From NCBI RefSeq assembly GCF_018614035.1, contig NZ_JAGGPA010000027.1:1-64000 (forward strand): 64,000 nt of DNA, written 5' to 3'. A program made the translations under genes and the position numbers. This DNA is from Streptomyces sp. ISL-96 (GTDB taxonomy: Bacteria > Actinomycetota > Actinomycetes > Streptomycetales > Streptomycetaceae). The notes beneath the pieces are model-generated. The model was given only the letters and a program-made list of their open reading frames with translations. It was not told the DNA's origin and did no database searches. Below are positions 1 to 7,627 of the stretch, in pieces. Each line of letters opens with the position of its first letter. The stretch's first letter is position 1.

Positions 1-1110
1 CATCTTCAGAGTCGTTCAACAGCCTGACCGTGGTGACCGCCGAGCAAGTGGAGAGCGCCGTACGCCTGGACGTGGTCGCCGGCGACCACCGGGGCCGGAT
101 CATCCAAGCCGTGGTGACCCGCCACGCGGGCAAGTTCCGCGTGACCTGCCAGTGCCTCGACGGCCTGGAGGTGTGCCGGATCGGCCGTCAGGTCGGATGG
201 CGCAGCAGCCCGGAGGCCGCCAGGGAGCTGTGGGAGTGGCACGCCGCCGGATCGGTGGGCCCGGCCCCCGCCGACCGCCTGCCCGCGCCTGCCGCCCCTG
301 CGACCGCCCCAACGACCGAGACCCCCCAGGAGGAGGCCCCGGCCACGCACGCCCCCGCCGAGCCGGTACAGATCCCGGCCCAGACCGCCCCGGCCGTCGA
401 CTACCGGGAGCAGTACCGACAGGAGCAGCAGGCGAAGGGACTCCAGTGGTCCACCCGCCACGCGGCGGCCGTCACCTGGGCCGCGGCCGGGGAGCTGGTC
501 CGCGACGAGGACGGCACCCCGCGCCGCGTCGCCCCCGGCAGGTCCGGGCGCCGGGTGGCCGCCGCACTCCTGCCCCCGCTGGTGGCCGCCGGGTTCCTCG
601 CCGACGTCGAACACGACGGGGTGACCCGCATCGAGCCGACCGCCGACGGATGCCGCGCACTGCTGGTGTGGGACCTCCACCGGCCGGAGCCCGTCGAGCG
701 ACCGCGTAAGAAGGAGAGCCTGCCGCTGCAACCCCTCCTCGGAGGCCAGGAGGCCCGGCGCCGCGCCGAGGCGTTCCGGGCCGACGAGGAACGGCGCCAC
801 GCCGAGCGGGACCGCTGGTACGAGGAGTTCGAGAAGCGACAGGCAGCCGAGGAGTGGCAGGACCGCCTGTGGGACGCCTGGGCCGCCGTCGCCGGCATCA
901 CGTACCGCCTCGGCCGCAAGCACCCCCGGGGCTGGGCCCCCACCGACGAGGAGGTCGCCCTCCACGGCCTGGACCCGGCCGTCGTCGCCGCGCTGCGCGA
1001 GGAAGCCGCGGCCGTAGTCGAGGAGGAGGCGCCGGCCGCCGCCCCCCAGGAACACCCCGCCGACCGGGACCAGGCCAGGCCTCACCCCGACACGCCCCAC
1101 GCCTCGCTTT
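1..1110 (+). CDS. Hypothetical phage protein, 5' partial, no in-frame stop
   Basis: The reading frame is open from the first base, so the gene probably begins left of the window; the first possible start inside is GTG at 30. Codon use is coding-like (GC-rich third positions) to about 1100. The product has a compact N-terminal part with three cysteines (residues about 40-50 from GTG 30), a Pro/Ala-rich linker (about 85-125), and a charged, probably helical region rich in Arg and Glu (about 235-285). I do not recognise the family. Oddly there is no stop in this frame before it runs through the promoter at 1111-1147 and the next gene, up to 2312. A one-base shift near 1085-1110 would end it at the TGA at 1120. 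Either the 3' end carries an indel or the end is wrong. Confidence 0.5.
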
Positions 1111-1147
1111 GTTGCAACTTGACGTTGCAACTCAATGGTGCAAGTAT
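1111..1147 (+). promoter_or_regulatory. Early promoter with paired palindromic operator, copy 1
   Basis: Two perfect 8-bp palindromes, GTTGCAAC at 1111-1118 and 1124-1131, flank and touch a -35 box TTGACG (1119-1124). A -10-like AAGTAT follows at 1142-1147 after a 17-nt spacer. The same arrangement, with the same spacer length, is found at 3182-3218. Palindromes overlapping the -35 are a typical repressor position; the binding protein is unknown. The promoter would drive the gene at 1195. Confidence 0.7.
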
Positions 1148-1194
1148 CGGGGTGTCAGGGAGGGCAGACAGCCCGACCAGGAAGGGGAACGGTC

Positions 1195-1713
1195 ATGAGC
1201 CGCACGATCCGGATTCGCACCACGGAGGACGCCGTCGTGGAGATCGCCGCCCTCACGACCCGCGTGATCGCGGAGGGAGGGTACGAGGGCCACGACCTGG
1301 AGACGGTCGGCCGGATCATCACCTCGGACACGGTCCTGGACACGATCCGCACCGCGTACGACCGGCGGGTCGGCAACGGCGCCACCCCGAAGGACGCCGT
1401 GATCGCCGTGGGACAGAGCCTGATCGCCCACTACTGCAACTCCGCCGGTATCCCCACCGTCCCGGCCGCGCCCGCCGACCCGGAGGAGACCACCGCCGAC
1501 CCGGCAGGCGTCCCGCACCGCGCGCACGGCACGTGCGGCGCCACGTGGCGCCGGGTGCCCGTGAACCGCAACCGCCCCGACCTCGGGGACACCACGGAGT
1601 TCGGGCACCGGGAGTGCGGCGAGCCCGCCACCGTCGACCGGTTCGTCAAGGCCGCCCACGCCGACTACTACCGCCCTGTCTACGCCTGCCCGACCCACAC
1701 CCGCAGCAACTGA
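1195..1713 (+). CDS. Hypothetical protein with C-terminal cysteine cluster
   Basis: 172 aa from ATG 1195, chosen because the purine-rich ribosome site GGAAGGGG lies about 7 nt upstream and the promoter at 1111-1147 lies just before it. The N-terminal ~85 residues look like a helical domain. The C-terminal half carries separated cysteines in the contexts GTCGATW, HRECGEP and YACPTH, which could bind a metal such as zinc, but the spacing does not match a motif I know. The family is not recognised. It is the first gene of a short rightward unit that ends at the hairpin at 1719-1760. Regulation is probably through the palindromes in its promoter. Confidence 0.7.
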   Translation: MSRTIRIRTTEDAVVEIAALTTRVIAEGGYEGHDLETVGRIITSDTVLDTIRTAYDRRVGNGATPKDAVIAVGQSLIAHYCNSAGIPTVPAAPADPEETTADPAGVPHRAHGTCGATWRRVPVNRNRPDLGDTTEFGHRECGEPATVDRFVKAAHADYYRPVYACPTHTRSN

Positions 1714-1718
1714 CCCGC

Positions 1719-1760
1719 CGGGCCCCGCCGCTCCCCCCACCGGGAGGGCGACGGGGCCCG
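1719..1760 (+). terminator. GC-rich hairpin after 1195 gene
   Basis: The arms CGGGCCCCG (1719-1727) and CGGGGCCCG (1752-1760) pair perfectly, with a further TCCC/GGGA pairing inside. It begins 6 nt after the stop codon at 1711-1713. There is no T-run, which is usual for Streptomyces-type terminators. Confidence 0.6.
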
Positions 1761-1799
1761 CCCCCGGCCCCCGCCACCAGCAGCCACCCGGAGGACGCC

Positions 1800-2312
1800 A
1801 TGCGCAAGACCGTTACGACCTGCACCCTGTCCCGCTTCACCGGCACCACCGCCGAGGGCATGACCTTCACCGACGTAACGGTTCTCCTGGTGCGCATGAC
1901 CGCCGCCCAGGTCAAGGGCTGGAAGTGGATCGGCGACGAGTGGAGGGGCGAGGACCCCGTGGAGGGCTACGAGGTCCGCGACACCACCGGCGCCCTCCTG
2001 GGCGTGGTCCTGCCGCTGGGCCACCGGGCCACCCGGATGCACGCGGAGTACTACGACCCGGAGGCCGGCGACTTCTTCCCGGCCGGGGAGACGGACGCCG
2101 CGATCTACACCCAGGGCATCGCCCGCATCCTCGACGCCCGCACCGTCCACGTCGGCACCGTCCCGGCCGGAGAGGGCTTCGACCTGGACGAGCCCCGTTA
2201 CGTCCACCCCTGCTGGGTCGGAGCCTGCCCAGAGGACTGCCCCCTGTGTGACTGCGGCTGGTGGGAGCGCCAGGGTGCCCGGCCCCGCCGCCTCCAGCCC
2301 ACCAGCAGCTAG
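1800..2312 (+). CDS. Hypothetical protein with C-terminal Cys-rich tail
   Basis: 170 aa from ATG 1800, preceded by GGAGG about 7 nt upstream (cccGGAGGacgcc). Residues 1-130 look like a mixed alpha/beta domain with several Val/Thr-rich strands. The last 35 residues contain five cysteines in the contexts PCWVGACPED and CPLCDCGWW, suggesting a metal-binding or disulfide-rich end. It lies in the same frame as the unterminated upstream gene (1-1110), so a long fused frame exists on paper, but the start signals here are those of an independent gene. The function is not recognised. Its stop is 70 nt before the next start at 2383. Confidence 0.65.
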   Translation: MRKTVTTCTLSRFTGTTAEGMTFTDVTVLLVRMTAAQVKGWKWIGDEWRGEDPVEGYEVRDTTGALLGVVLPLGHRATRMHAEYYDPEAGDFFPAGETDAAIYTQGIARILDARTVHVGTVPAGEGFDLDEPRYVHPCWVGACPEDCPLCDCGWWERQGARPRRLQPTSS

Positions 2313-2382
2313 CCTTCCCCGCCCTCCCGAGCCGGGCGCACCCGCGCCCGGCCCCCCACGCCGCACCGCCACAGGAGGACCC

Positions 2383-3132
2383 GTGTTCCGAGAGACCATC
2401 CACCACTCCAGCGGAGTCATCGAGGGCGCCGCGAACGAGCAGCACGCCACAATGCTCCTGACGTCCGCCGTCCGCCGGGGGTATGACGTCGAGTTCACCC
2501 CGGCCGGGGGCGCCCTCATCACCTGGACCCGCCACCTGTTCGGCGCCGGTGGAAACAGCGCCGTGCGCGCGGACCGCTCCATCAGCCTGGAGCCCTTCAC
2601 CCCGGTCGGCGCCCTGTCCGACACCGCCCGCGACGACCTCGCCCTGATCGCCGGCGACCGGCACGCCCGCTACGACGAGCAGGACGGCCGCCGGGTGATC
2701 CGCGGTCTGGTGTGGCAGATCCCCGCCTTCACCACCGCACGCCTCCGCGCCCGGGGCCTGGTGGTCGAGGACGGGGACCGGCTCCGCCTGTCCCTGACGG
2801 CCCGCCTGGGGCTCCTGGCCCAGGCCCACCGGACCAGCACCACCGCGCCGAACGGCTGGTACCGGCCGTCCGCCGCCGACCCGTACGGATCCGCCGGACT
2901 CAACCGCCCCGGCGGCCGGGCCGGGATGCTCCGCGACAGCGGCAGCGCCGCCACGTGCGCGTGCGGGGAGCTGTCCGGGTGGGGAGGGGACCGCGACGAG
3001 GCCCGACGGCTGACGCGCGATCACCGGCGCGCCGTGGCCGCCGCGTTCATCGCCGAGCACCTCGCGTACGTCCCGGCCCCGGCTGCGGCCCGGTGCGACT
3101 GCGGCGGATGCGCGGAGTGCATGACCGGCTGA
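2383..3132 (+). CDS. Hypothetical phage protein
   Basis: 249 aa from GTG 2383. This start is chosen over upstream possibilities because a perfect AGGAGG sits at 2373-2378 and the sequence before it is Pro/Gly-rich and non-coding in character. The early part (EGAANEQHATMLLTSAVRRG) is helical. The C-terminus holds a dense cysteine set (TCACGEL; RCDCGGCAECM), resembling a small metal-binding tail seen in several neighbouring proteins. The family is not recognised. It is the last gene before the second palindromic promoter at 3182. Confidence 0.65.
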   Translation: MFRETIHHSSGVIEGAANEQHATMLLTSAVRRGYDVEFTPAGGALITWTRHLFGAGGNSAVRADRSISLEPFTPVGALSDTARDDLALIAGDRHARYDEQDGRRVIRGLVWQIPAFTTARLRARGLVVEDGDRLRLSLTARLGLLAQAHRTSTTAPNGWYRPSAADPYGSAGLNRPGGRAGMLRDSGSAATCACGELSGWGGDRDEARRLTRDHRRAVAAAFIAEHLAYVPAPAAARCDCGGCAECMTG

Positions 3133-3181
3133 CCCACCCCCCCTCGTGACCGCCCCTCCCAATGTCACCCGTGTGCCCACT

Positions 3182-3218
3182 GTTGCAACTTGACGTTGCA
3201 ACACAAGGATGCAAGTAT
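3182..3218 (+). promoter_or_regulatory. Early promoter with paired palindromic operator, copy 2
   Basis: GTTGCAAC at 3182-3189 and 3195-3202 flanks TTGACG (3190-3195), with AAGTAT at 3213-3218 after 17 nt. It is near-identical to 1111-1147 and drives the gene at 3265. Flanking bases diverge, so the shared block is likely functional. Confidence 0.7.
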
Positions 3219-3264
3219 CGAGACATGAGGGAGGGGCACAAAGCCCGCCCCGGAAAGGACCGCC

Positions 3265-3801
3265 ATGACCATCACCGCCACCGCCCGCGACGCCGCCACC
3301 CGCGCCCGCGCCCTGGCCTACGTCGTCCTGAGCCGCGCCGCCCTCCACCCCGCCCAGGACGTCCTGATGCAGATGGTCGAGCTGCTGGACACCGCCGCCC
3401 TGGCCTTCGAGACCGAGGACGCCCCGGTCATGGACGGCATCACGATCACCAACACCACCCCCTTCGACGCCGCGATGGCCCTCCTGGAGTGCCAGGCCCT
3501 GGCCGAGGACAACCCGGCCGCCGGCATCGCGGACGCGGTCTTCTACTACGTCACCGCCCCCATCAGCCGCCGCCCGGTGGAGCTGCCGGAGCTCAAACCC
3601 CTCAGCCCCCAGCTCGCCCGGCAGGAGATCAGCCTCCTGACCCGCATTGCCCTGGTCGCCCACGACCTGGACGCCAGCAGCCCCGCCGACGAGACCACGC
3701 GCATCGCGCACCTGGCCGTCCTGGTGGACCTGCACCGCCAGTTCGCCCGCCTCGCCGCCGCCGTGAAGGTCGACAACAACCGCCCCTGCAACAGCCGCTG
3801 A
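3265..3801 (+). CDS. Hypothetical helical protein
   Basis: 178 aa from ATG 3265, with ribosome site GGAAAGGA 5 nt upstream. The protein is almost entirely predicted helical, rich in Ala and Leu, with no cysteine cluster apart from one near the end, and no transmembrane segment. The family is not recognised. It is transcribed from the copy-2 promoter (3182-3218) and is followed within 10 nt by a strong hairpin (3811-3835), so it may be made as a single-gene transcript or with partial read-through into the phosphatase-like gene. Confidence 0.7.
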   Translation: MTITATARDAATRARALAYVVLSRAALHPAQDVLMQMVELLDTAALAFETEDAPVMDGITITNTTPFDAAMALLECQALAEDNPAAGIADAVFYYVTAPISRRPVELPELKPLSPQLARQEISLLTRIALVAHDLDASSPADETTRIAHLAVLVDLHRQFARLAAAVKVDNNRPCNSR

Positions 3802-3810
3802 CCCACCGAC

Positions 3811-3835
3811 GGGCCGCCCCACCCCGGGGCGGCCC
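3811..3835 (+). terminator. Perfect 10-bp hairpin terminator
   Basis: GGGCCGCCCC (3811-3820) and GGGGCGGCCC (3826-3835) are perfectly complementary with a 5-nt loop, 10 nt after the stop of the 3265 gene. Confidence 0.75.
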
Positions 3836-3865
3836 GCCCCCGCCACCCCAGAACGGAGCAGGACA

Positions 3866-4594
3866 ATGCGCAACTACGCCACCGCCCAGAACATCGGCGG
3901 ACGGGCTGTCCAGTGCGACGCCACCGCCGTCTACACCCACCGCAACGGCGCCCGCGCGTACGTGCTCCTGGACGGCATCGGGGACCGGGAGTACGTGCAG
4001 GAGTGGACCCGGGCCGCGGCCCGCCGCCTCGCCCGCACCGCCGCCCGCCTCCACGACGCGGAGGCCGGCCTGCGCGCCGAGTACGACGGCTACGCCAAGG
4101 AGCCGGACCGCGAGGGCCCGTGGGGATTCGGCCCGAAGGCTGCCGCCGTGGTGGCCGTCACCGCCCCCGGACTTCCCCTCACCGTGGCCTGGTGCGGCGA
4201 CTCCCGCGCGTACGTCCTGGCCCGGGGCACCGCCCGGCGCCTGACCAACGACCACAACCTCCGCCGTGTGTACCCCCCGTGCGACATGTACCCGGAGGGC
4301 GGTAACCGCCACAAGATCACCTCATGCCTCGGCGCCACCGCCAACGACGCCCGCGTTCAGGCCGAGTACCAGCACCCCGCGATCGAGGCCGTGACCGTCC
4401 CGGCCGAGAACTGCCGCCTGCTGCTCGCCTCGGACGGCGCGTACGAGCCGATCGAGGACAACGCCGCCACGGTGTCCACCTACCTGGTCGGCACCCCGGC
4501 TGAGGCCGCCCGGGACCTGGTGACCACCGCCGTCGCGTGGGCCGGCGCCCGCCCGGACAACGCGACCGCCCTCGTGGCCGACCTGCGCCCCTGA
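3866..4594 (+). CDS. PP2C-like serine/threonine phosphatase
   Basis: 242 aa from ATG 3866 with GGAGCAGG upstream. PP2C (PPM) phosphatases hydrolyse Ser/Thr phosphoesters with two metal ions held by aspartates. The family landmarks are present in order: LLDGIGD at about 33-39 (the DGhGG-like metal motif), AWCGDSRAYV at about 108-117, LLLASDGAYEPI at about 184-195 and DNATALVAD at about 231-239. The length fits the core domain, and no membrane or sensor domain is attached. A phage-borne PP2C could oppose host Ser/Thr kinases or interfere with kinase-based defence; that is inference. The gene stands between two hairpins (3811-3835, 4615-4651). The glycine-rich metal motif is degenerate (DGIGD), so activity should not be assumed. 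Confidence 0.75.
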   Translation: MRNYATAQNIGGRAVQCDATAVYTHRNGARAYVLLDGIGDREYVQEWTRAAARRLARTAARLHDAEAGLRAEYDGYAKEPDREGPWGFGPKAAAVVAVTAPGLPLTVAWCGDSRAYVLARGTARRLTNDHNLRRVYPPCDMYPEGGNRHKITSCLGATANDARVQAEYQHPAIEAVTVPAENCRLLLASDGAYEPIEDNAATVSTYLVGTPAEAARDLVTTAVAWAGARPDNATALVADLRP

Positions 4595-4614
4595 CCCCTT
4601 GTCCGGACCGGTGT

Positions 4615-4651
4615 CCGGGCCTGTCCGCCCCCGCTGGACGGACAGGCCCGG
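4615..4651 (+). terminator. 12-bp hairpin terminator built from TGTCCG repeats
   Basis: CCGGGCCTGTCC (4615-4626) pairs perfectly with GGACAGGCCCGG (4640-4651). It starts 20 nt after the phosphatase-like gene. The arms contain the TGTCCG/CGGACA words that recur in clusters elsewhere in the element. Confidence 0.7.
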
Positions 4652-4694
4652 TCACCCGCCCGAGCACCACCAGCACTGACGAAAGGCGCGATCC

Positions 4695-5630
4695 ATGGCC
4701 ACCATCAAGATCACCCACACCCCGAAGGGCGGCACCCTCGTGGACGGGGACACCGTCAAGGGCGACGGCACCGGTGACATCCTCAAGCGGTACGGGTTCC
4801 GCTGGTTCCGCTCCCTGCGGCAGTACGGCCACTCCAACAGCCGCGACCGCGCCCCGCGCGTCGTCGCCATTGAGGCCGCGGCCGAGGAGTTGCGCGAGGC
4901 CGGCCACACGGTGACCGTCGAGATCGCCGAGGAGGTCCGCCTCAACGACGTCGTGCGCGCCGGCAAGCACGAGCGCCTGGAGGACCGACGCGCCGCCCTG
5001 GGGGCCAAGGGGGAGAAGCTGACCAGGGAGGCCGACGCCCTTATGCGCGCGTCCGACGCCATGGTCGAGCACCTCCCCCTCGGACAGCCGGTCATGCCCG
5101 GCAAGCGCGGGCGCGCACACCGCAACCTGTTGGAGCGCAGCGTGAACACCGCGATCCGCTCCGCGCAGACGGCCGACGCCGCCCGCCGGATGCCCGCCCG
5201 GATCGAGGGGTCCCGCCGCGCTGAGGCGTACAAGGAGCGCCCGGACGTCACCGCGCGCCGCGTCGAGCGCCTGGAGGCAGAGAAGCGCGGCCTGGAGCGC
5301 CGCATGGCCGGACTGTCCCTGTACCCCTCGGCCAACTCCGGTCGGCTGCGCCGACAGTACGAGGGGGAGCTGAAGGTCCTGGAGGAGCGGATCGCCGGCG
5401 ACCGCGCCGTCCTCGACGCCGCCCGGGAGGCCGGGACGTTCGGCCGGTACTCCAAGGAGAACGTCCACCGCGACGACCAGGTGAAGATCCGGGGCCAGTG
5501 GCGCACGGTCGCCCGCCCCAACGGCAAGACCGTGAGCGTGACGACGGGCTACTCCTGGACGGACCGCTACGGCTGGGAAGAGGTCAAGGACGTGCGCTGC
5601 CACCACGTCCAGGACACCCCGGACAGCTGA
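4695..5630 (+). CDS. DUF3560-like protein
   Basis: 311 aa from ATG 4695 with a GAAAGG ribosome site. An N-terminal ~75-residue region (strands, then a helix) is followed by a long charged helical part and by the segment around residues 115-140 with EHLPLGQPVMPGKRGRAH. That segment resembles the conserved GQPI...GHHS stretch of DUF3560 proteins, which occur on actinobacterial plasmids and phages and have no established role. A coiled-coil-prone region follows (about 180-245, RVERLEAEKRGLERR), then a basic C-terminus. It may be a nucleic-acid-associated protein, but nothing in the sequence proves that. It is followed by a 220-nt block packed with CGGACA/TGTCCG words. Confidence 0.65.
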   Translation: MATIKITHTPKGGTLVDGDTVKGDGTGDILKRYGFRWFRSLRQYGHSNSRDRAPRVVAIEAAAEELREAGHTVTVEIAEEVRLNDVVRAGKHERLEDRRAALGAKGEKLTREADALMRASDAMVEHLPLGQPVMPGKRGRAHRNLLERSVNTAIRSAQTADAARRMPARIEGSRRAEAYKERPDVTARRVERLEAEKRGLERRMAGLSLYPSANSGRLRRQYEGELKVLEERIAGDRAVLDAAREAGTFGRYSKENVHRDDQVKIRGQWRTVARPNGKTVSVTTGYSWTDRYGWEEVKDVRCHHVQDTPDS

Positions 5631-5834
5631 CCGGACACCGGGGCGGACAGTGCCCGGACACTGTTCGCCCCAGTTGTTCCGGACAACCCCGAACAACCCC
5701 TGCGGACACCCCGCCCGGACACCCCTGTCCGGGCCCTGTCCGCCCTGTCCCACCAGCGCGAACGCCTCGCGCGCGGACACCCCCGCCACCCCTGTCCCCC
5801 TGCCTGTCCGCCCCTGCCTGGACACCGTGTCCGC
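5616..5834. repeat. Cluster of TGTCCG/CGGACA words (cluster B)
   Basis: Between the DUF3560-like gene and the NERD gene I count about twelve exact CGGACA or TGTCCG hexamers, several as near-palindromes, plus several one-base variants. This is a non-coding spacer of more than 200 nt with no other recognisable content. Comparable clusters occur at 4601-4651, 22510-22640, 40449-40585 and 45015-45213. Confidence 0.75.
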
Positions 5835-5854
5835 CCCCACGAAAGGACCCGAAC

Positions 5855-6547
5855 GTGACCCTCCTGACCGTCCTCGCCCTGGCCGCCGCATGGTGGATCT
5901 GGAGGCACCACCGCACCCGCACGAGGACCGGGGCCGGCGCCTCGGCCGCCGCCCGCGCCCGGCAGCTCCGCACGCCCCTCGTCCGCCTCGCCGACGCCGT
6001 GGGCATCCAGACCCGCGCCGGACAGCAGGCCCGGAACTGTGAGGCCGGCGCCGTCGGCGAGGAGCGCGCCGCCGCCCGCCTGGCCCCCCTCGCCCGGCAG
6101 GGCTGGACCCTGCGGTACGACCTCGCCCTCCCGCCCGGCGAGGGCCCGGCCAATGTGGACGGGCTCGCCATCTCGCCCAACGGCGGCGTGTTCGTACTGG
6201 ACCCCAAGATGATGTCCCGCCACTACCCGGTGACCGTGCGCGTCGGCCGCGTGTGGCACGGCGACCGCGACGTCACCAGCCGGATCACCAGCGCCCGGCA
6301 CGAGGCCGCGGCCGTCTCGCGCGCCCTCGGCGTGCCGGTCACCGCGATCGTCGCCATCGAGGGCGCCCCCCTGGTCGGCCCCCACGGGCGGCCGACCGCC
6401 GAGCTCGGGTTCCGGGGCGTGCGCATCGTGCCGGCGGACGTCCTCCCGGCCGTGCTGCGGGAGGCCGCGCGCATCCCCGGGCAGCGACGCGCCGCCGACC
6501 TGGTGGCCGCCGCCGACCGCGCGCTGCCGCCGTACACCCGCCGCTAG
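5855..6547 (+). CDS. Membrane-anchored NERD-domain protein
   Basis: 230 aa from GTG 5855 with GAAAGGA 8 nt upstream. Residues 3-18 (LLTVLALAAAWWIWRH) form a likely membrane anchor. The region from about 60 to 160 matches a NERD (nuclease-related) domain: GAVGEERAAARLAPL, then NVDGLAISPNGGVFVLDPKM, where the Asp and the downstream D-x-K resemble the PD-(D/E)xK-like active site of these proteins. NERD proteins are thought to act on DNA; their role in phages is unknown. It stands alone after the repeat cluster and is followed by a separate promoter for 6671. Confidence 0.75.
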   Translation: MTLLTVLALAAAWWIWRHHRTRTRTGAGASAAARARQLRTPLVRLADAVGIQTRAGQQARNCEAGAVGEERAAARLAPLARQGWTLRYDLALPPGEGPANVDGLAISPNGGVFVLDPKMMSRHYPVTVRVGRVWHGDRDVTSRITSARHEAAAVSRALGVPVTAIVAIEGAPLVGPHGRPTAELGFRGVRIVPADVLPAVLREAARIPGQRRAADLVAAADRALPPYTRR

Positions 6548-6633
6548 TCCTCGCCCTCGGTCCGCACCGCGCCCCCGCGCCCGGTGGGACCTGTGACCCC
6601 CGAGGGGGCGACCCACCGGCGCCCCCTCCCCGC

Positions 6634-6639
6634 TAGCCT
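6634..6639 (+). promoter_or_regulatory. -10-like TAGCCT for the 6671 gene
   Basis: TAGCCT fits TAnnnT and lies 31 nt upstream of ATG 6671. No clear -35 box is visible. Weak call. Confidence 0.35.
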
Positions 6640-6670
6640 GCCAACCCTGCACCCGGAAGGAGCACCCCCT

Positions 6671-7159
6671 ATGGGCGCCTGCCTCAACCCCACCGCTGAC
6701 ATGCGGCCCTGGTTCAACGTCGAGGTGAGCGGCGGCCACGCCGAGCTGACCGCCACGACCTACCTCCACGGCTGGTACCGCATCCGCGAGGAGTCCGACG
6801 GCGATCTCACCGACGAGCAACTGGCCACCGCCTACACCGACGAGGAGCGTTCCGCGGCCTGGATCACCTACGCCTCGGACACGTTCGCCACCCCGGCCGC
6901 CCCCCTGTCCGCGTTCCTCGCCACCCTCCGGCAGATCGCCGACCACCCCGCTTATGGGCGCTGGAAGCAGGAGGGGGGCCAGCCCAGGCCGACAGGCGCC
7001 CGCGCGGAGATGCGCGACGACGGCCGGGTCCTGATCACCGGACCGTTCATCCGCCACCCCAGCGACCGGGACGGGGATCTCCTCCAGAGCGTGGAACTCC
7101 TCTACGGCGACGTCGCGGCCCTCCTCGACGCCGTGACCGCCCTGACCCCCGGCCGCTGA
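6671..7159 (+). CDS. Hypothetical protein
   Basis: 162 aa from ATG 6671 with a strong GGAAGGAG (6655-6662) 8 nt upstream. It appears to be a soluble alpha/beta protein with a helical middle (DEQLATAYTDEERSAAW) and a C-terminal strand-helix unit ending in LLYGDVAALLDAVTAL. No motif is recognised. It forms a small unit with its own weak promoter. The following 150 nt (7160-7312) contain three CGGACGG direct repeats near 7172-7195 and no gene that I can support. Confidence 0.65.
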   Translation: MGACLNPTADMRPWFNVEVSGGHAELTATTYLHGWYRIREESDGDLTDEQLATAYTDEERSAAWITYASDTFATPAAPLSAFLATLRQIADHPAYGRWKQEGGQPRPTGARAEMRDDGRVLITGPFIRHPSDRDGDLLQSVELLYGDVAALLDAVTALTPGR

Positions 7160-7312
7160 TCACGGGAACCCCGACGGACGGTCGGACGGCCGGACGGTCA
7201 ACGCCACGCTCGGTGATCACACTCGCCGGTGGACCTGTCCCCGTTCCACTCCCGCACCCGGCGCCCGGGTGAGAGCCTTCCCGCGCCCCACCCCGCGACG
7301 AGGAGCCCCACC

Positions 7313-7468
7313 GTGCCGAAGATCAAGACCCGCCAGCAGATGGGATGTCTGCTGGCCTGCTTCCACTGGACCATGATCGTGTTCACGGTCGGGCTGTGGA
7401 CGCCGGTCTACCTCGCCGCCCGACGCAAACGCGTCACCGTCACCTACCTACCGGACGACCCGAAGTAG
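7313..7468 (+). CDS. Small single-pass membrane protein
   Basis: 51 aa from GTG 7313 with GAGGAG upstream (gacGAGGAGccccacc). Basic N-terminal residues (PKIKTRQQ) precede a hydrophobic stretch of about 22 residues (GCLLACFHWTMIVFTVGLW), then a basic turn (AARRKR). This suggests an inner-membrane protein with both flanks positively charged. Too short for family assignment. A terminator hairpin follows 12 nt after its stop. Confidence 0.6.
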   Translation: MPKIKTRQQMGCLLACFHWTMIVFTVGLWTPVYLAARRKRVTVTYLPDDPK

Positions 7469-7480
7469 CCCCACCACCCA

Positions 7481-7510
7481 GGGCCCCGCACACGGACGCG
7501 TGCGGGGCCC
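7481..7510 (+). terminator. 11-bp hairpin terminator
   Basis: GGGCCCCGCAC (7481-7491) and GTGCGGGGCCC (7500-7510) pair perfectly. It separates the early unit from the DNA-modification cassette. Confidence 0.75.
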
Positions 7511-7583
7511 CCGCCATTCCCCCGGACACCGCCCGCGCGCCGGCCTGCCGACCCGGCCACGGCCCGCAGACGCGCGCCTGCCC

Positions 7584-7627
7584 TTATCCTTCTGCGCCCT
7601 CTCGACCCGCGACCAGGGGATAAGCCC
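7584..7627 (+). promoter_or_regulatory. Leader of the first ParB-like gene
   Basis: TATCCT (7585-7590, TAnnnT type) lies 37 nt before ATG 7628. CTTATCC (7583-7589) is repeated as its inverse GGATAAG (7617-7623), so the ribosome site GGGGATAAG can pair with the -10 region. A matching TATCCT at 9497-9502 stands at the same distance from the second ParB-like gene. Confidence 0.45.

Noticed and set aside
30..2312. Single 760-aa protein
   Set aside because: The middle part (about 1110-1800) is Arg/His/Pro-rich shadow sequence over a real gene in another frame and includes a promoter.
5616..5834. Hidden gene in the repeat-rich spacer
   Set aside because: No frame has both a start with a ribosome site and coding-type codon use; the block is explained by CGGACA/TGTCCG repetition.
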